A DNA stretch of 64,000 nt, from assembly GCA_031987605.1 (NCBI GenBank), contig DALZZF010000003.1, positions 277,460 through 341,459 on the forward strand, read 5' to 3'. The number at the start of each line of letters is the position of its first letter. Within the stretch, counting starts at the first letter, position 1. Source of the DNA: JAFAGO01 sp031987605 (GTDB lineage Bacteria > Bacteroidota > Bacteroidia > Flavobacteriales > Weeksellaceae). The notes beneath the pieces were generated by a model, which saw nothing but the letters and a program-made list of their open reading frames with translations, did no database searches and was not told the DNA's origin. A program made the translations under genes and the position numbers. Below are positions 33,792 through 43,600 of this stretch, in pieces.

Positions 33792-33811
33792 AAATTCGGT
33801 TTTTGTTTTTT
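33781..33811 (+). terminator. Intrinsic terminator overlapping the AsmA-like stop codon
   Basis: AAACCGAA and TTCGGTTT form the stem, the TAA stop lies in the loop, and a T-run follows. Confidence 0.9.
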
Positions 33812-33824
33812 TAGTAACGTTATT

Positions 33825-34163
33825 TTAGTCGAAGTTATATTCTTCTTTTTCATCCACCGGGATTTCACGGAGAAATTTCAGGAATTCGGGAGAAAAATTA
33901 CTTTCGGCACTGTAAGAATCCATGATAATTCCCTTGTTTCCCAACTGATCTTCCAACACATACAGCACGGCATCGTTTCCGGGATCAGTATCGCCTTCAA
34001 AACGGTAGGTTTTCACAAGGCGTAAATCTTCGGGTTTATAAATCCGGTCGGAATTCTGTAGCCGGACATTTCCGTTTTCATCCGGTTTAAATTCTCTCTG
34101 TATTCCTTTGTCTTTAGCCAGTTTATTGAGAACCTGACTTAATGTGAGCATTGCCTTTGACAT
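33825..34163 (-). CDS. Small conserved hypothetical protein
   Basis: The 112-aa cytosolic protein has an N-terminal helix (MLTLSQVLNKLAKDKG), a short linker with KPDENGNVRLQN, and a C-terminal alpha/beta part (YRFEGDTDPGNDAVLYVLED, then GNKGIIMDSYS). The FEG(D/E)(T/S)DPxDxAxLY segment recalls a family of small Bacteroidota proteins often mislabelled phosphoribosylpyrophosphate synthetase; none of the motifs of that enzyme is present. The ATG at 34163 is used, with 34151 as an alternative. It is convergent with the AsmA-like gene and separate from manC. Confidence 0.65.
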   Translation of the reverse strand: MSKAMLTLSQVLNKLAKDKGIQREFKPDENGNVRLQNSDRIYKPEDLRLVKTYRFEGDTDPGNDAVLYVLEDQLGNKGIIMDSYSAESNFSPEFLKFLREIPVDEKEEYNFD

Positions 34164-34253
34164 ATCTTTAAATTTTGAAGATAAAGATACCCAAATTCTC
34201 ACAGAATTTTTTACAGATTTTAGCAGATTTTGTGCAAGATTTCCGTGATAAAA

Positions 34254-35330
34254 TTATAAGAATTTATCCCCTTTCTTTACATTTTTAATATCATTCAGAT
34301 ATTCTTTAATTAATTGATCGTTTGTTCGTGGACAAATCAATAGTGCTTTATCGGTGTCTATAATAATATAATCTTTCAGACCATCAATTACGGCCACTTT
34401 ATTCCCTTTCAGTCGGATAATATTCCCTTCCGAATTATAACTAAGAACCAATTTGGAATTCACCGCATTTTTATTTTCATCTTTGTCGGCATTCTCATAA
34501 ACGGAAGTCCAGGTTCCCAAATCGCTCCACCCCAAATCAGCAGGAATTACATATACATTCTGGGCTTTCTCCAGAATTCCGTTGTCGATAGAAATTTTAT
34601 TGATTTTGGGATAAATCGTTTCGATGCAGGCTTCTTCGGAATCTGTATTGTATTCGCAAGTTTCAAAGAGTTTTGACATTTCAGGAAGGAAATGATTAAA
34701 TTCATTTAGTATTGTTTTCACATTCCATACAAAAATTCCCGCATTCCAGAGGAAATCACCTGATTCCAAAAAGCTTTTGGCAATTTCAAGGTTGGGTTTT
34801 TCGGTAAATGTTTTTACTTTAAAATAGTCTTCCTCTTTGTTTTCAACAAACTGAATGTAGCCATATCCCGTATCAGGACGTGTAGGTTTAATTCCTAATG
34901 TTACCATATAATTGTGTTTGGAAACAATTTCAAAAGCAAGCGAAACTTTTTCCAGAAAGCGATCCTCCTTCAAAATCAAATGATCCGCAGGAAGCACAAT
35001 AATATTGGCATCGGGATCTTTCTGTGCAATTTTATTAATCATATACAGATTACAGGCAGCAGTATTTTTCATCATCGGTTCACCTACAATATTCTCTTCA
35101 CTGATATTGGGAAGTTGTTCTGCGGTAAGCTCAGCATATTCCTTATTGGTGATGATGTAAATATTTTCGTTAGGAATAATTCTGGAAATTCTATCATAGG
35201 TTTGCTGAATCATTGTTCTTCCCGTTCCGAGAATATCCTGAAACTGCTTTGGAAATTTTTGGGTACTTAATGGCCAGAAACGGCTTCCGATACCGCCCGC
35301 CATAATAACACAATAATTGCTACTGCTCAT
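34254..35330 (-). CDS. manC: Mannose-1-phosphate guanylyltransferase
   Basis: The 358-aa nucleotidyltransferase makes GDP-mannose from GTP and mannose-1-phosphate. The N-terminal pyrophosphorylase signature is VIMAGGIGSRFWPLSTQKFPKQF, followed by GEPMMKNTAA, VLPADHLI, the sugar-binding FTEKP, and WNAGIFVWN. It lacks the second phosphomannose isomerase domain of bifunctional ManC/AlgA. The ATG at 35330 lies 5 bp after sprT, so it is the last gene of the spmAB-tolC-sprT-manC unit. GDP-mannose would feed surface polysaccharide, linking it loosely with the epimerase at 28.7 kb. An upstream in-frame extension lacks conservation. Confidence 0.93.
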   Translation of the reverse strand: MSSSNYCVIMAGGIGSRFWPLSTQKFPKQFQDILGTGRTMIQQTYDRISRIIPNENIYIITNKEYAELTAEQLPNISEENIVGEPMMKNTAACNLYMINKIAQKDPDANIIVLPADHLILKEDRFLEKVSLAFEIVSKHNYMVTLGIKPTRPDTGYGYIQFVENKEEDYFKVKTFTEKPNLEIAKSFLESGDFLWNAGIFVWNVKTILNEFNHFLPEMSKLFETCEYNTDSEEACIETIYPKINKISIDNGILEKAQNVYVIPADLGWSDLGTWTSVYENADKDENKNAVNSKLVLSYNSEGNIIRLKGNKVAVIDGLKDYIIIDTDKALLICPRTNDQLIKEYLNDIKNVKKGDKFL

Positions 35331-35335
35331 AAAAA

Positions 35336-35917
35336 TTATATTTTTTTCACTTTTGCCAATGGTTTGAAGTAGTATTTTTTTCCATTGACAATATTTTCGC
35401 AAAGATACTTCTTTTTCGAAACCTCAAGAATCCTGTAATTTTCTTTACGGTAGAGAAACTCGTCGTTTTGCCTAAGTGTTTCCAGAAGGCTGGCTTCTTC
35501 ATCATCAATATGAAAATACCGTACTAAATCAGGACTTGCCATAAAATTGGCTTTCGGAGAAACCGAAAATTTCACCAGTATTTTCTGAAGTTCCAGCTCA
35601 TAAACCGACAGACTTTCCAGAAGCATTTCCCCAAAAGTAACTTTCCATTCTTTTCCGTGTGGAGCAATTTTTCTTCCATAGACTTCGAAGGCGATAAGAT
35701 GCGCCAGTTCATGAGTTAAAACAAAGAAAAAAAGTTGCGGCGGCAAAGTGGAATTCACGCTGATTTCGTGTGACTGATCGGGAAGTTTCCGGTAATCGCC
35801 AAGTTTCGACTGTCGTCCTTTGGTAATGCGAATATGTACGGCGTAATTTCCAAACCATTTTTTCAGGTAAGGAAGTGTATTTTCCGGTAAAAACTTCTGC
35901 AGAACTGCAATCGACAT
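35336..35917 (-). CDS. SprT-like zinc metalloprotease-fold protein
   Basis: The 193-aa SprT-like protein has the zinc-binding HELAH motif (H69-E70-H73 in LTHELAHLIAFEVYG) and a third likely ligand His in APHGKEWK. The N-terminal WFGNYAVHIRITKGRQSKLGDYR is typical of the family, related to eukaryotic Spartan/SPRTN, which cleaves DNA-protein crosslinks. Bacterial SprT substrates are not established. The ATG at 35917 abuts the end of tolC, and manC follows closely, so all three should be co-transcribed. Confidence 0.85.
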   Translation of the reverse strand: MSIAVLQKFLPENTLPYLKKWFGNYAVHIRITKGRQSKLGDYRKLPDQSHEISVNSTLPPQLFFFVLTHELAHLIAFEVYGRKIAPHGKEWKVTFGEMLLESLSVYELELQKILVKFSVSPKANFMASPDLVRYFHIDDEEASLLETLRQNDEFLYRKENYRILEVSKKKYLCENIVNGKKYYFKPLAKVKKI

Positions 35918-35918
35918 G

Positions 35919-37235
35919 CTACAAAGATAGTGGAATTCCGGCATAGAATTCCAGCAGCTTCACACTGAAAAGATAATTGAATTTGGATTGCGCTGTGGTT
36001 CCTTGCGCGTTTGCATAATTATTTCTGGCGACATTTACATCATAAATGGAATTTCTTCCAGCTTCATAACTTTTTTCAGTAAAATCGAGGGCAAGTTTTG
36101 AGCTCTTTTCGGCTTCAAGAGCAGAAATAAAAATCTCATAATTGCTTTCGGCATCAAACTGCGCCTGCTGAACGCTTTGCTTCACCTCCTGTTGTTGTTG
36201 TTGGAGAGAATTTTTGGCAAGGTTTTCATTAATTTTTGCCTGCTCCATCTGCACTTTTGTAATTCCTTTATTGAAAACCGGAACATTCGCCGTGATTCCC
36301 AGTTGCTGCCCGAAATTATCTTTATATTGTTGAAAATAATTGTGATCCCCTCCACTGTTTAAAGCATTAAAATAAAATGTTCCCACTCCTGCCGATGCGG
36401 AAATGGACGGATAAAAACCGGTTTTGGTAACTTCAGTTTGTGCTTCTGCAGATTTAATTCTGGTTTCTGCTGCTTTGATTTGGGGTTGAAGCTGATAGGC
36501 GGTTTCCAGAATATCTTCCGCAGAGTGAAGAGTTGCGGTAACGGAAGAATTATCCACCACAACATCCTGAACATCCAGTTCTTTGTAATTGGGAAGCAAC
36601 ATGAGTTGGGCAAGGGCAAACAAACTTCTGTTCACATTTACTTCTGCGGATTTTAGATTTTGTTTTTCCCGTGCCAATGCTGCTTCGGCTTCGGCTAACG
36701 TGGTTTTGGGGGTTGTTCCTACTTCAGTGGTTAGTGTTGCGCGTTTGTATAATTTTAGTGCATTATCGACCGCACTTTGGTTAATTTTTACAATTTCTTT
36801 GTTGAGAAGAATGGAGAGATATTGTTGGGCAACCTGAAGAGAAATATTGTTTTTCACGGTTTCCACATCGTATTGCGCAGCCTGAACATCAAATTCCGTT
36901 TTGCGGACGGTTTTCTCCAAACGCCCGTTATTATACACCAAAACATCGGCTCCCACATTCAGATTATTGCTGTAGGAATCATTTCTCTGGATTAAACTTC
37001 CGAACTGTTGCTGCCCGAAATTCGCACTGTGGCTCCACGTTCCGGAAACTCCAGGTAATTTCTGGCGCTGCGCAATATCCAGATTTTTATCCTGTATCTC
37101 TTTGTTGTAAGAATTCTGCTGAACCTGAAGATTATTTTCTACAGCATAATTCACACATTCCTGCAACGACCATTTTTTCTGTGCACACAATGCAGTACAG
37201 ACCAAAACGAATGTTAAAATCCCGAGTCTCTTCAT
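35919..37235 (-). CDS. TolC-family outer membrane efflux protein
   Basis: The 438-aa outer membrane channel protein has a signal peptide (LGILTFVLVCTALCA, cleavage near residue 18) and two OEP repeats rich in long Gln/Ala/Asn coiled-coil helices: LQECVNYAVENNLQVQQ at the start and SYEAGRNSIYDVNVARNNYAN in the second. TolC trimers pass efflux or type I secretion substrates through the outer membrane. No adaptor or pump genes are nearby, so its partner cannot be named. It lies in an operon after the 128-aa protein and before sprT. Confidence 0.9.
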   Translation of the reverse strand: MKRLGILTFVLVCTALCAQKKWSLQECVNYAVENNLQVQQNSYNKEIQDKNLDIAQRQKLPGVSGTWSHSANFGQQQFGSLIQRNDSYSNNLNVGADVLVYNNGRLEKTVRKTEFDVQAAQYDVETVKNNISLQVAQQYLSILLNKEIVKINQSAVDNALKLYKRATLTTEVGTTPKTTLAEAEAALAREKQNLKSAEVNVNRSLFALAQLMLLPNYKELDVQDVVVDNSSVTATLHSAEDILETAYQLQPQIKAAETRIKSAEAQTEVTKTGFYPSISASAGVGTFYFNALNSGGDHNYFQQYKDNFGQQLGITANVPVFNKGITKVQMEQAKINENLAKNSLQQQQQEVKQSVQQAQFDAESNYEIFISALEAEKSSKLALDFTEKSYEAGRNSIYDVNVARNNYANAQGTTAQSKFNYLFSVKLLEFYAGIPLSL

Positions 37236-37275
37236 ACAAAAGTTTATGAAATAAGACGCAGAAAGAACCGGAATG

Positions 37276-37662
37276 TTACACCGTCTTTTCTATTTCCGAA
37301 ATCCTGTTGATGATTGGCATTGCAAATATTCCGCTGGTTTGGAGATAAAGCTGGTAAAAGGTTTTGGCTGAATGTAAATACGCAAGATCTTCGAACTGTT
37401 TTCCTTTGTAATAAAAGAGATTTCCCAGCATTTCGTAATAATCGGCATGGAAGTTTTCTTTTTCTTCTACAAATTGAATGAGTTCTTCATTTGATTTCGC
37501 CGCTAAGGTTTCAAAATCGGAATGAAAGATGTCTTTCAGCTGAGTATCAAAAATACGTTCTTCTTCAATTGGATCGCCTTCGTTTTTCCCGAGAATTAAT
37601 TTGGAAAGAAAGTTTGAAAACTGGCGCACAAGGCGAATCATATAATCTTTATCCTGAATCAT
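37276..37662 (-). CDS. Small helical protein (DUF6483-like)
   Basis: The 128-aa protein is predicted all-helical and has no signal peptide. Its opening (MIQDKDYMIRLVRQFSNFLSKLI) resembles DUF6483-type proteins, and the C-terminal half (NLFYYKGKQFEDLAYLHSAKTFYQLYLQ) looks like one TPR-like helical hairpin pair. It lies between the spmAB-type transporter gene (24 bp) and tolC (40 bp), suggesting co-transcription. No function is known. Confidence 0.65.
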   Translation of the reverse strand: MIQDKDYMIRLVRQFSNFLSKLILGKNEGDPIEEERIFDTQLKDIFHSDFETLAAKSNEELIQFVEEKENFHADYYEMLGNLFYYKGKQFEDLAYLHSAKTFYQLYLQTSGIFAMPIINRISEIEKTV

Positions 37663-37685
37663 TTTATCTTATTTAATTATCATCA

Positions 37686-39089
37686 TTATGCAAAAAACAA
37701 ATAGGCTAGCGCAACAGAAGTAATGACTCCCACTAAATCAGCGAGCAACATGGCCACTACGGTATACCGTGTATTTTTAACAGCAACTGCCCCGAAATAA
37801 ACGGCGATTACATAAAAAGTAGTATCCGAACTTCCCTGCAGAACCGCAGAAAGTTTCCCCTGAAAACTATCGGCTCCAAAAGTATGCATAGTATCCACCA
37901 TCATTCCTCTTGCTCCGGAACCGGAAAGAGGTTTTATCAAAGCGGTTGGAAGCCCGTCCACAAATCGGGTATCGAATCCGGCAACGCCTGCAAACCATTT
38001 CATTCCGTCAATAATCACATCAAAAACACCGGAAGTTCGCAATAAAGAAATCGCGATAAGCATTCCCACGAGATAAGGAATAATTTTCACGCAGGTATAA
38101 AATCCTTCTTTTGCACCATCAATAAAGGCATCAAAAATGTTGATTTTTTTATAAATTCCTCCCAGAATAATGGCGAAGAAAATAAAGAGGATCAAACCGT
38201 TGCTCAATACTTTACTAAACGTATCCAGTTCATCTTTGCTTAATTTTGTAAGATACCAGACCAAGCCGCCGATAATTACGGAAATTCCGCCAATATAGGC
38301 AATCACAACCGGTTGTAATAAATTGATTTTCTGATATAAAGAAACAATAATCATGGCAGCCATTGTGGCGGCAAATGTGGCAATCATACACGGAAGAAAA
38401 ATATCCGTGGGCGTTTTACTTCCCATAGAAGCACGAATGGCAATAATAGAAACCGGAATGAGCGTCATTCCTCCGGCATGCAGACAGAGAAACATGATTT
38501 GTGAATTACTGGCGCGGTCTTTATCCGGATTTAAAGCTTGCAGGCTTTCCATGGCTTTTAAACCGAAAGGCGTTGCAGCATTGTCCAATCCCAATAAATT
38601 GGCAGAAAAATTCATCAGCATGTGCCCGAAAGACGGATGATTTTTTGGAATTTCAGGAAATAATTTTGAAAAAAACGGCTGTATAAATCTCGATAAAAGA
38701 CTGATTCCTCCGGCTTTTTCCGCAATCGACATAAAGCCCATAAAAAGCGTCATAATCCCAATCAATCCAAGGCATATTTTCACGGCGGTTTCCGAAGTTC
38801 CAATTACTCCGTCGGTTTCCTGAATTCTGTATACACTTACATTCTGTTTCAGAGAATCGGTTTTATAATGAATATGACCGTCATTAAAATCGTTGGTTTT
38901 GAATAGTTCCGATTTTATCTCCGGTTGCAGAACATTCATCGGCTGTGTTGCAATCTGAATCGTATCGCCACTTTTCCCGACCACCATATCATTATAGATA
39001 CTTTTGAAATTATCCGAAGACAAATATTTTATACTTGCCACCAAAACCGCCACAATGATAAAGGCGGACCAGATTCTGCTTAAAACCAT
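37686..39089 (-). CDS. Fused SpmA-SpmB nucleoside-recognition (Gate) domain membrane protein
   Basis: The 467-aa polytopic membrane protein joins two Gate/nucleoside-recognition domains. The N-terminal half corresponds to spore maturation protein SpmA (GHMLMNFSANLLGLDNAATPFGLKAMESLQ, about residues 155-184), and the C-terminal half to SpmB (FYTCVKIIPYLVGMLIAISLLRTSG, PLSGSGARGMM, GSSDTTFYVIAVYFG). SpmA and SpmB are separate proteins in Bacillus and needed for spore core dehydration; Bacteroidota do not sporulate, so here it is probably a small-molecule transporter or gating protein. It is the first gene of the leftward unit to manC. Confidence 0.88.
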   Translation of the reverse strand: MVLSRIWSAFIIVAVLVASIKYLSSDNFKSIYNDMVVGKSGDTIQIATQPMNVLQPEIKSELFKTNDFNDGHIHYKTDSLKQNVSVYRIQETDGVIGTSETAVKICLGLIGIMTLFMGFMSIAEKAGGISLLSRFIQPFFSKLFPEIPKNHPSFGHMLMNFSANLLGLDNAATPFGLKAMESLQALNPDKDRASNSQIMFLCLHAGGMTLIPVSIIAIRASMGSKTPTDIFLPCMIATFAATMAAMIIVSLYQKINLLQPVVIAYIGGISVIIGGLVWYLTKLSKDELDTFSKVLSNGLILFIFFAIILGGIYKKINIFDAFIDGAKEGFYTCVKIIPYLVGMLIAISLLRTSGVFDVIIDGMKWFAGVAGFDTRFVDGLPTALIKPLSGSGARGMMVDTMHTFGADSFQGKLSAVLQGSSDTTFYVIAVYFGAVAVKNTRYTVVAMLLADLVGVITSVALAYLFFA

Positions 39090-39220
39090 CTTTCTGAAAA
39101 ATTTTCATAAAAGTAAAGAAAAATAGCAGCATGAAATAAAATTGTGTTTACAATTTCAAAAAATCGTCGACAAAATACCGCTGTTCTTCTATTTTTTCAG
39201 GATTTTTATCATTTTAGAAT

Positions 39221-39228
39221 TAACTTTG
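39221..39228 (+). promoter_or_regulatory. Candidate -7 element upstream of the GLPGLI gene
   Basis: TAACTTTG matches TANNTTTG. It would give a leader of about 115 nt before the ATG at 39352. The 262-bp divergent gap 39090-39351 otherwise shows no recognisable feature. Confidence 0.35.
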
Positions 39229-39351
39229 TGAGGCAATACATATCCAAAAGACGTGAAATTTATCTTGAGTTTACTTTCTTTTTTAAATCTGTGCTTTTTT
39301 AAGTAACATTTACGAAACGGAGATAAATTTTGATAAAATTAAACCCTTAAA

Positions 39352-40194
39352 ATGATGAAAATACTCGCAACAATAGTAATGATGATGGCAACAACGCTGA
39401 TGCAAAGTCAGGTGATGCGCTTTGTTTATCAATCCACCACAACTCCCGATTCTACTGATGTTTCCAGCAAAAAAACAGAATTTGCTTATCTTGACACGGA
39501 TGGTAAAAAATCTTATTTCTATGGCGAAAACCGCTTGAAAAGAGATTCTATTTTCCAGCGCATGAGAGCGACAAGAAATTTTGATCCCAGCCAGATGGAA
39601 AATATGAGATCCAACATCAATTATACAGTTGAAAAAGATTTCACCAAGCAAACCATCACTTTTAAAAACAGAATTGGAAGGGATCAGTATGCATATACAG
39701 AATCCCAGCCTTTTTCCTGGAAAATTCTTCCCGAAACCGTAACCATCGGTGAATATAAAACGCAAAAGGCAGAAACCGAATTCGGGGGAAGAAAATGGGA
39801 AGTTTGGTTTACGATGGATTTGCCTTATCAGGATGGACCGTACAAATTTTCCGGACTTCCGGGATTAATTATCAAAGCTCAGGATACAAAAGGAGATTAT
39901 ACGTTTGATCTGATGCAGGTAAAGAAAATTGCAGAAATCCCAACTTTGGATCAGCGCGGCCAGGATATTTCGCTGACTAAAGAAAAATACAAAAAGACTC
40001 TGATGGCTTTTCAAAAAGATCCGGAAGGATATATGAATGCTGAACGGAATATGAGAAGTGGTCCCGGTGGAGGCGGACCTGGCGGTCCCCCTCCACCTCC
40101 GGTTTCTTCCGGTGGAAATGACCGTTTTAAAGAAATGAGAGAACGGATGCTGAAAGAAATCAAAAGCAACAACAATCCTATTGAACTAAAATAG
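39352..40194 (+). CDS. GLPGLI family secreted protein
   Basis: The 280-aa exported protein has a signal peptide (ILATIVMMMATTLMQSQ) and the family-defining FSGLPGLI motif at about residue 165, preceded by the Trp-containing GRKWEVWFTMDLPYQDGPYKF. GLPGLI proteins are abundant in Bacteroidota and of unknown function, often near TonB receptors. A Gly/Pro-rich segment at about residues 237-254 is followed by a charged C-terminal helix. It ends at its own terminator, before the Cys-rich and TonB genes. Confidence 0.85.
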   Translation: MMKILATIVMMMATTLMQSQVMRFVYQSTTTPDSTDVSSKKTEFAYLDTDGKKSYFYGENRLKRDSIFQRMRATRNFDPSQMENMRSNINYTVEKDFTKQTITFKNRIGRDQYAYTESQPFSWKILPETVTIGEYKTQKAETEFGGRKWEVWFTMDLPYQDGPYKFSGLPGLIIKAQDTKGDYTFDLMQVKKIAEIPTLDQRGQDISLTKEKYKKTLMAFQKDPEGYMNAERNMRSGPGGGGPGGPPPPPVSSGGNDRFKEMRERMLKEIKSNNNPIELK

Positions 40195-40196
40195 TC

Positions 40197-40223
40197 AAAT
40201 CCTGCACTTGCAGGATTTTTTTT
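40197..40223 (+). terminator. Intrinsic terminator of the GLPGLI gene
   Basis: AAATCCTGCA pairs with TGCAGGATTT (10 bp) around a 2-nt loop, followed by a T-run, directly after the stop. Confidence 0.9.
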
Positions 40224-40249
40224 CTTTTCCGTAAATCTTATATTTTTTT

Positions 40250-40257
40250 TACCTTTG
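40250..40257 (+). promoter_or_regulatory. Putative -7 element of the Cys-rich/TonB unit
   Basis: TACCTTTG matches TANNTTTG exactly and ends 5 bp before the ATG at 40263, behind the upstream terminator, so the transcript may be leaderless. Confidence 0.5.
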
Positions 40258-40262
40258 TGAAG

Positions 40263-40622
40263 ATGAAAAAGTGTTTTCACATTTTAATCGTTTTTCTTTG
40301 TCTCGGAGTTTTCCTTATTCCGAAGCAAACTTTTGCCATGCAATCCGCAGAAACTGTACATTGCTGCAAGGAAGACAATAAGAAAGATTGCTGCAAAACA
40401 AAAGATCATCAAAAAAATACAAATCACAACGACTGTAAAGATAATTGCTGTAATATTTGCCACTCGTGCTGCGGCAGTATTGTTATTTTTTCAAATGATG
40501 GAAAAAACGGCACCTTCAGACAGTTCTTTTTGGGACAGTTTCAAAAGCCCAATTTCAATTATTCCAACCCGTATCATTCTTCTTATCTGAAGGAAATCTG
40601 GCAACCGCCGAAAATAGTTTAA
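40263..40622 (+). CDS. Small secreted Cys-rich protein (HYC_CC_PP-like), probably metal-related
   Basis: The 119-aa protein has a signal peptide (CFHILIVFLCLGVFLIPKQTFA). The mature part carries ten cysteines, including four CC pairs (VHCCKE, KDCCKT, DNCCNI, HSCCGS), with several His between them, and ends WQPPKIV. The spaced His/Cys, CC and PP pattern recalls the small HYC_CC_PP proteins that sit next to TonB receptors in Bacteroidota; that family match is from memory. The ligand richness and the HMA-bearing receptor 72 bp downstream point to binding of copper or another soft metal. The ATG at 40263 is preferred to a GTG six bases upstream. Confidence 0.7.
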   Translation: MKKCFHILIVFLCLGVFLIPKQTFAMQSAETVHCCKEDNKKDCCKTKDHQKNTNHNDCKDNCCNICHSCCGSIVIFSNDGKNGTFRQFFLGQFQKPNFNYSNPYHSSYLKEIWQPPKIV

Positions 40623-40694
40623 TTCCTGATATACAACCATTTGCGAATAAGCAATTGGTATTCACCTAATTAGAATTAAATTATTTTTAAAACA

Positions 40695-43600
40695 ATGAAA
40701 CCATTATACACCAAGTTAATTCTTGGATTATTCCTGTGTTTATTTACATCAGTATTTGCACAACGAAAAAAGGAAAACTATATCGTACAGGGAGAATGCG
40801 GAATGTGTAAAACCCGTATAGAATCCACCGCAAAAAAAGCAGGAACAACCGCTGCTGTCTGGAATCCGGAAACCAAAACACTTTCCGTGGAATTCGACCA
40901 AAGCAAAACCAACAAAGATGCCATCCTAAAAAAAATCGCTGAAGTTGGACACGATAATGAACTGTACAAAACGGACGCATCCGTATACGAAACACTTCCC
41001 GATTGCTGCCATTATCAAAGAGAAAAACTGGCCGAAGTGAAAACAATTTCTTCCAAAAAAGAAAACGAATTTTGGGTGAAAGGAAATTGTGGTTCCTGTA
41101 AAAACAGAATTGAAAAAGCAGCAAAAGATGCCGGTGCAACTTCCGCTTTTTGGAATGCCGACACACAATCCGTGATTTTAGATTTTGATCCCTCAAAAAT
41201 TTCTGCCGAAAAAATATTACAGAAAATTGCAGAAGTTGGACACGATAATGAACTTTTCAAAGCACCAGATTCAACCTATAAAAATCTTCCCGGATGTTGC
41301 CTGTACGACAGAGAAATTCCCTTTGGAGAAAAAAATCCTTTGGCTCATCATGATGAAATTTCCACTCCTCAAAATGGAATAAAAGAAGAAAATCATGCCG
41401 GACACAACCATACAAAAACCGATACCTTTTCAGTAAAAGGAAATTGTGCGGAATGCGAGGAAAGAATAGAATCCACCGCTTTACAAAACGGAGCTACTTC
41501 TGCAAATTGGGATAAAGAAACACAGATTTTAACGGTAAGTTTTGATACTGAAAAAACTTCTGCTGAAAACATTCTCAAAAAAATTGCAGATGCAGGACAC
41601 GATAATCAGCTTTTTAAAACTTCCGATTCTACGTATAAAAATCTTCCTTCCTGTTGCTATTACGACCGAAAAAGTGAATTCCCTAAAAATGGAGAAAAAC
41701 TTTTGTTGGAAAACGGACATGTTGCCGTTCCCAATATTATTCTCTCTGCAGGTGAAAACTCAAAAACTACAGATATTCAAGGTGTTACCGTAACAAAAAT
41801 GCGCGAAGCAACAGCTTTGAGTAAAAAAGAGGCTGGACTGACTTTTAACATCGACTCGAAAGAGTTGCTGAAAGCGGCCTGCTGTAATCTTTCCGAAAGT
41901 TTTGAAACCAATGCCACGGTAGATGTAGCCTACAACAATGCTGTAACCGGAACCAAACAATTGAAAATGTTGGGACTGGATCAGAAATATACCGCTTTAA
42001 CCAAAGAATTACTCCCTGAAATTCGGGGAATTGCTTCTGCTTATGGCTTAAATTTTATCCCAGGACGATGGATCGGAGGAATTCAGCTGACCAAAGGTGG
42101 AAGCACTGTAACCAATGGATACGAAAGCATTACCGGACAAATCAACACTGAACTTCTGAAGTTTTCCGGTAAAAACGAAACAGCACTCAATATTTTTGCC
42201 GACAATAATGCCAGAACGGAAATCAATATCACAAATGTTTCTGCTTTAAACGACCACTGGAACCAAAGTATTCTGATCCACGGAAACGGCACATTTGCAA
42301 AAATGGATTATAACAAAGATGGCTTTCTCGATCAACCGACAGGAAATCAGGTAAATGTCGCTTATTTATTGAATTATAACGATTTGGAGCATTCCGGATG
42401 GGCTTCGCATATCGGGATTAATTTCCTTCGGGATACCAGAAATGCCGGACAAATGGAGTATGACAAAACAAAAGACCAAAGCGAACAATCCGCATACGGA
42501 GTCGGAATTGATATTGGCAGAATTCAGGTTTGGAACAAAACCGGATATATTTTTAAAGGCAAACCCTACCGAAGTTTAGGCTGGATGAATCAGTATACTT
42601 ACCATCAGCAAAACTCTTTCTTCGGACTCAGAAATTACGACGGAAAACAAAACACCTATTATTCCAATTTAATTTATGAAGATATTTTAGGAAATACCAA
42701 TCATAAATACAAAGTGGGTGCAAGTTTTTTGTATGACCAGTTTCATGAGCACTATCCGCATACCACCTATATGAGAACAGAAACCGTTCCCGGACTTTTC
42801 GCGGAATATACTTTAACCGGAGCAAAATATACTTTGGTAGCCGGAAGCCGCGTGGATTTTCACAATCTTGCGGGGACACAGTTTTCTCCAAGACTGAATT
42901 TTAAGTATGATTTTACACCCAAAACAATTGTGAGGCTTTCTGCCGGAAGAGGTTTCCGAACCGCCAATATTTTTGCAGAAAACCAGCAGTATTTTGCCTC
43001 CAACAGAAGTATTGAAATTCTTTCCAACGGTGGAAAAATTTATGGACTCGATCCGGAAATTGCGTGGAATTACGGAGCAAGTATTCAGCAGGAATTTAAA
43101 CTTTTCGGAAGAAAATCTTCCATTGTTGCAGATTTTTTCAGAACAGATTTCCAAAATCAGGTTGTTGTGGATCTGGATCAGTCTGCCCGAAAAATTGTTT
43201 TTTATAATCTGGATGGAAAATCTTTTGCGAATTCATTTCAAACGCAATGGGATTTTATTCCCCTTCAAAACCTTGAGATTCGACTTGCTTACAAATATTA
43301 CGACGTTGCAACCGATTATCTTTCCGGTCTGAAAAAAGTTCCGTTTATGGCAAAACACCGCGGATTTGCAAACCTTGCCTATTCCACTGTGAAAAATGAA
43401 AAAGGTGGTTTTTGGAGTTTTGATACCACTCTGAATATCGTGGGAAAACAACGCTTACCCAATACATCCGACAATCCTGCGGAATTTCGTCTGTCGGATT
43501 ATTCCGATCCTTATACCACGCTGAATGCACAGGTTTCAAAAAATTTCAATTCCAAAATCCGGGCGTATGTAGGAATGGACAACATCACTTCCACCAAACA

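Noticed and set aside
33825..34163. Phosphoribosylpyrophosphate synthetase label for the small protein
   Set aside because: It is far too short and lacks the PRPP-binding and metal-binding motifs of that enzyme.
40623..40694. Metal riboswitch or Fur/CopY-type operator before the TonB receptor gene
   Set aside because: The 72-bp gap shows no conserved structure or palindrome that I can support.
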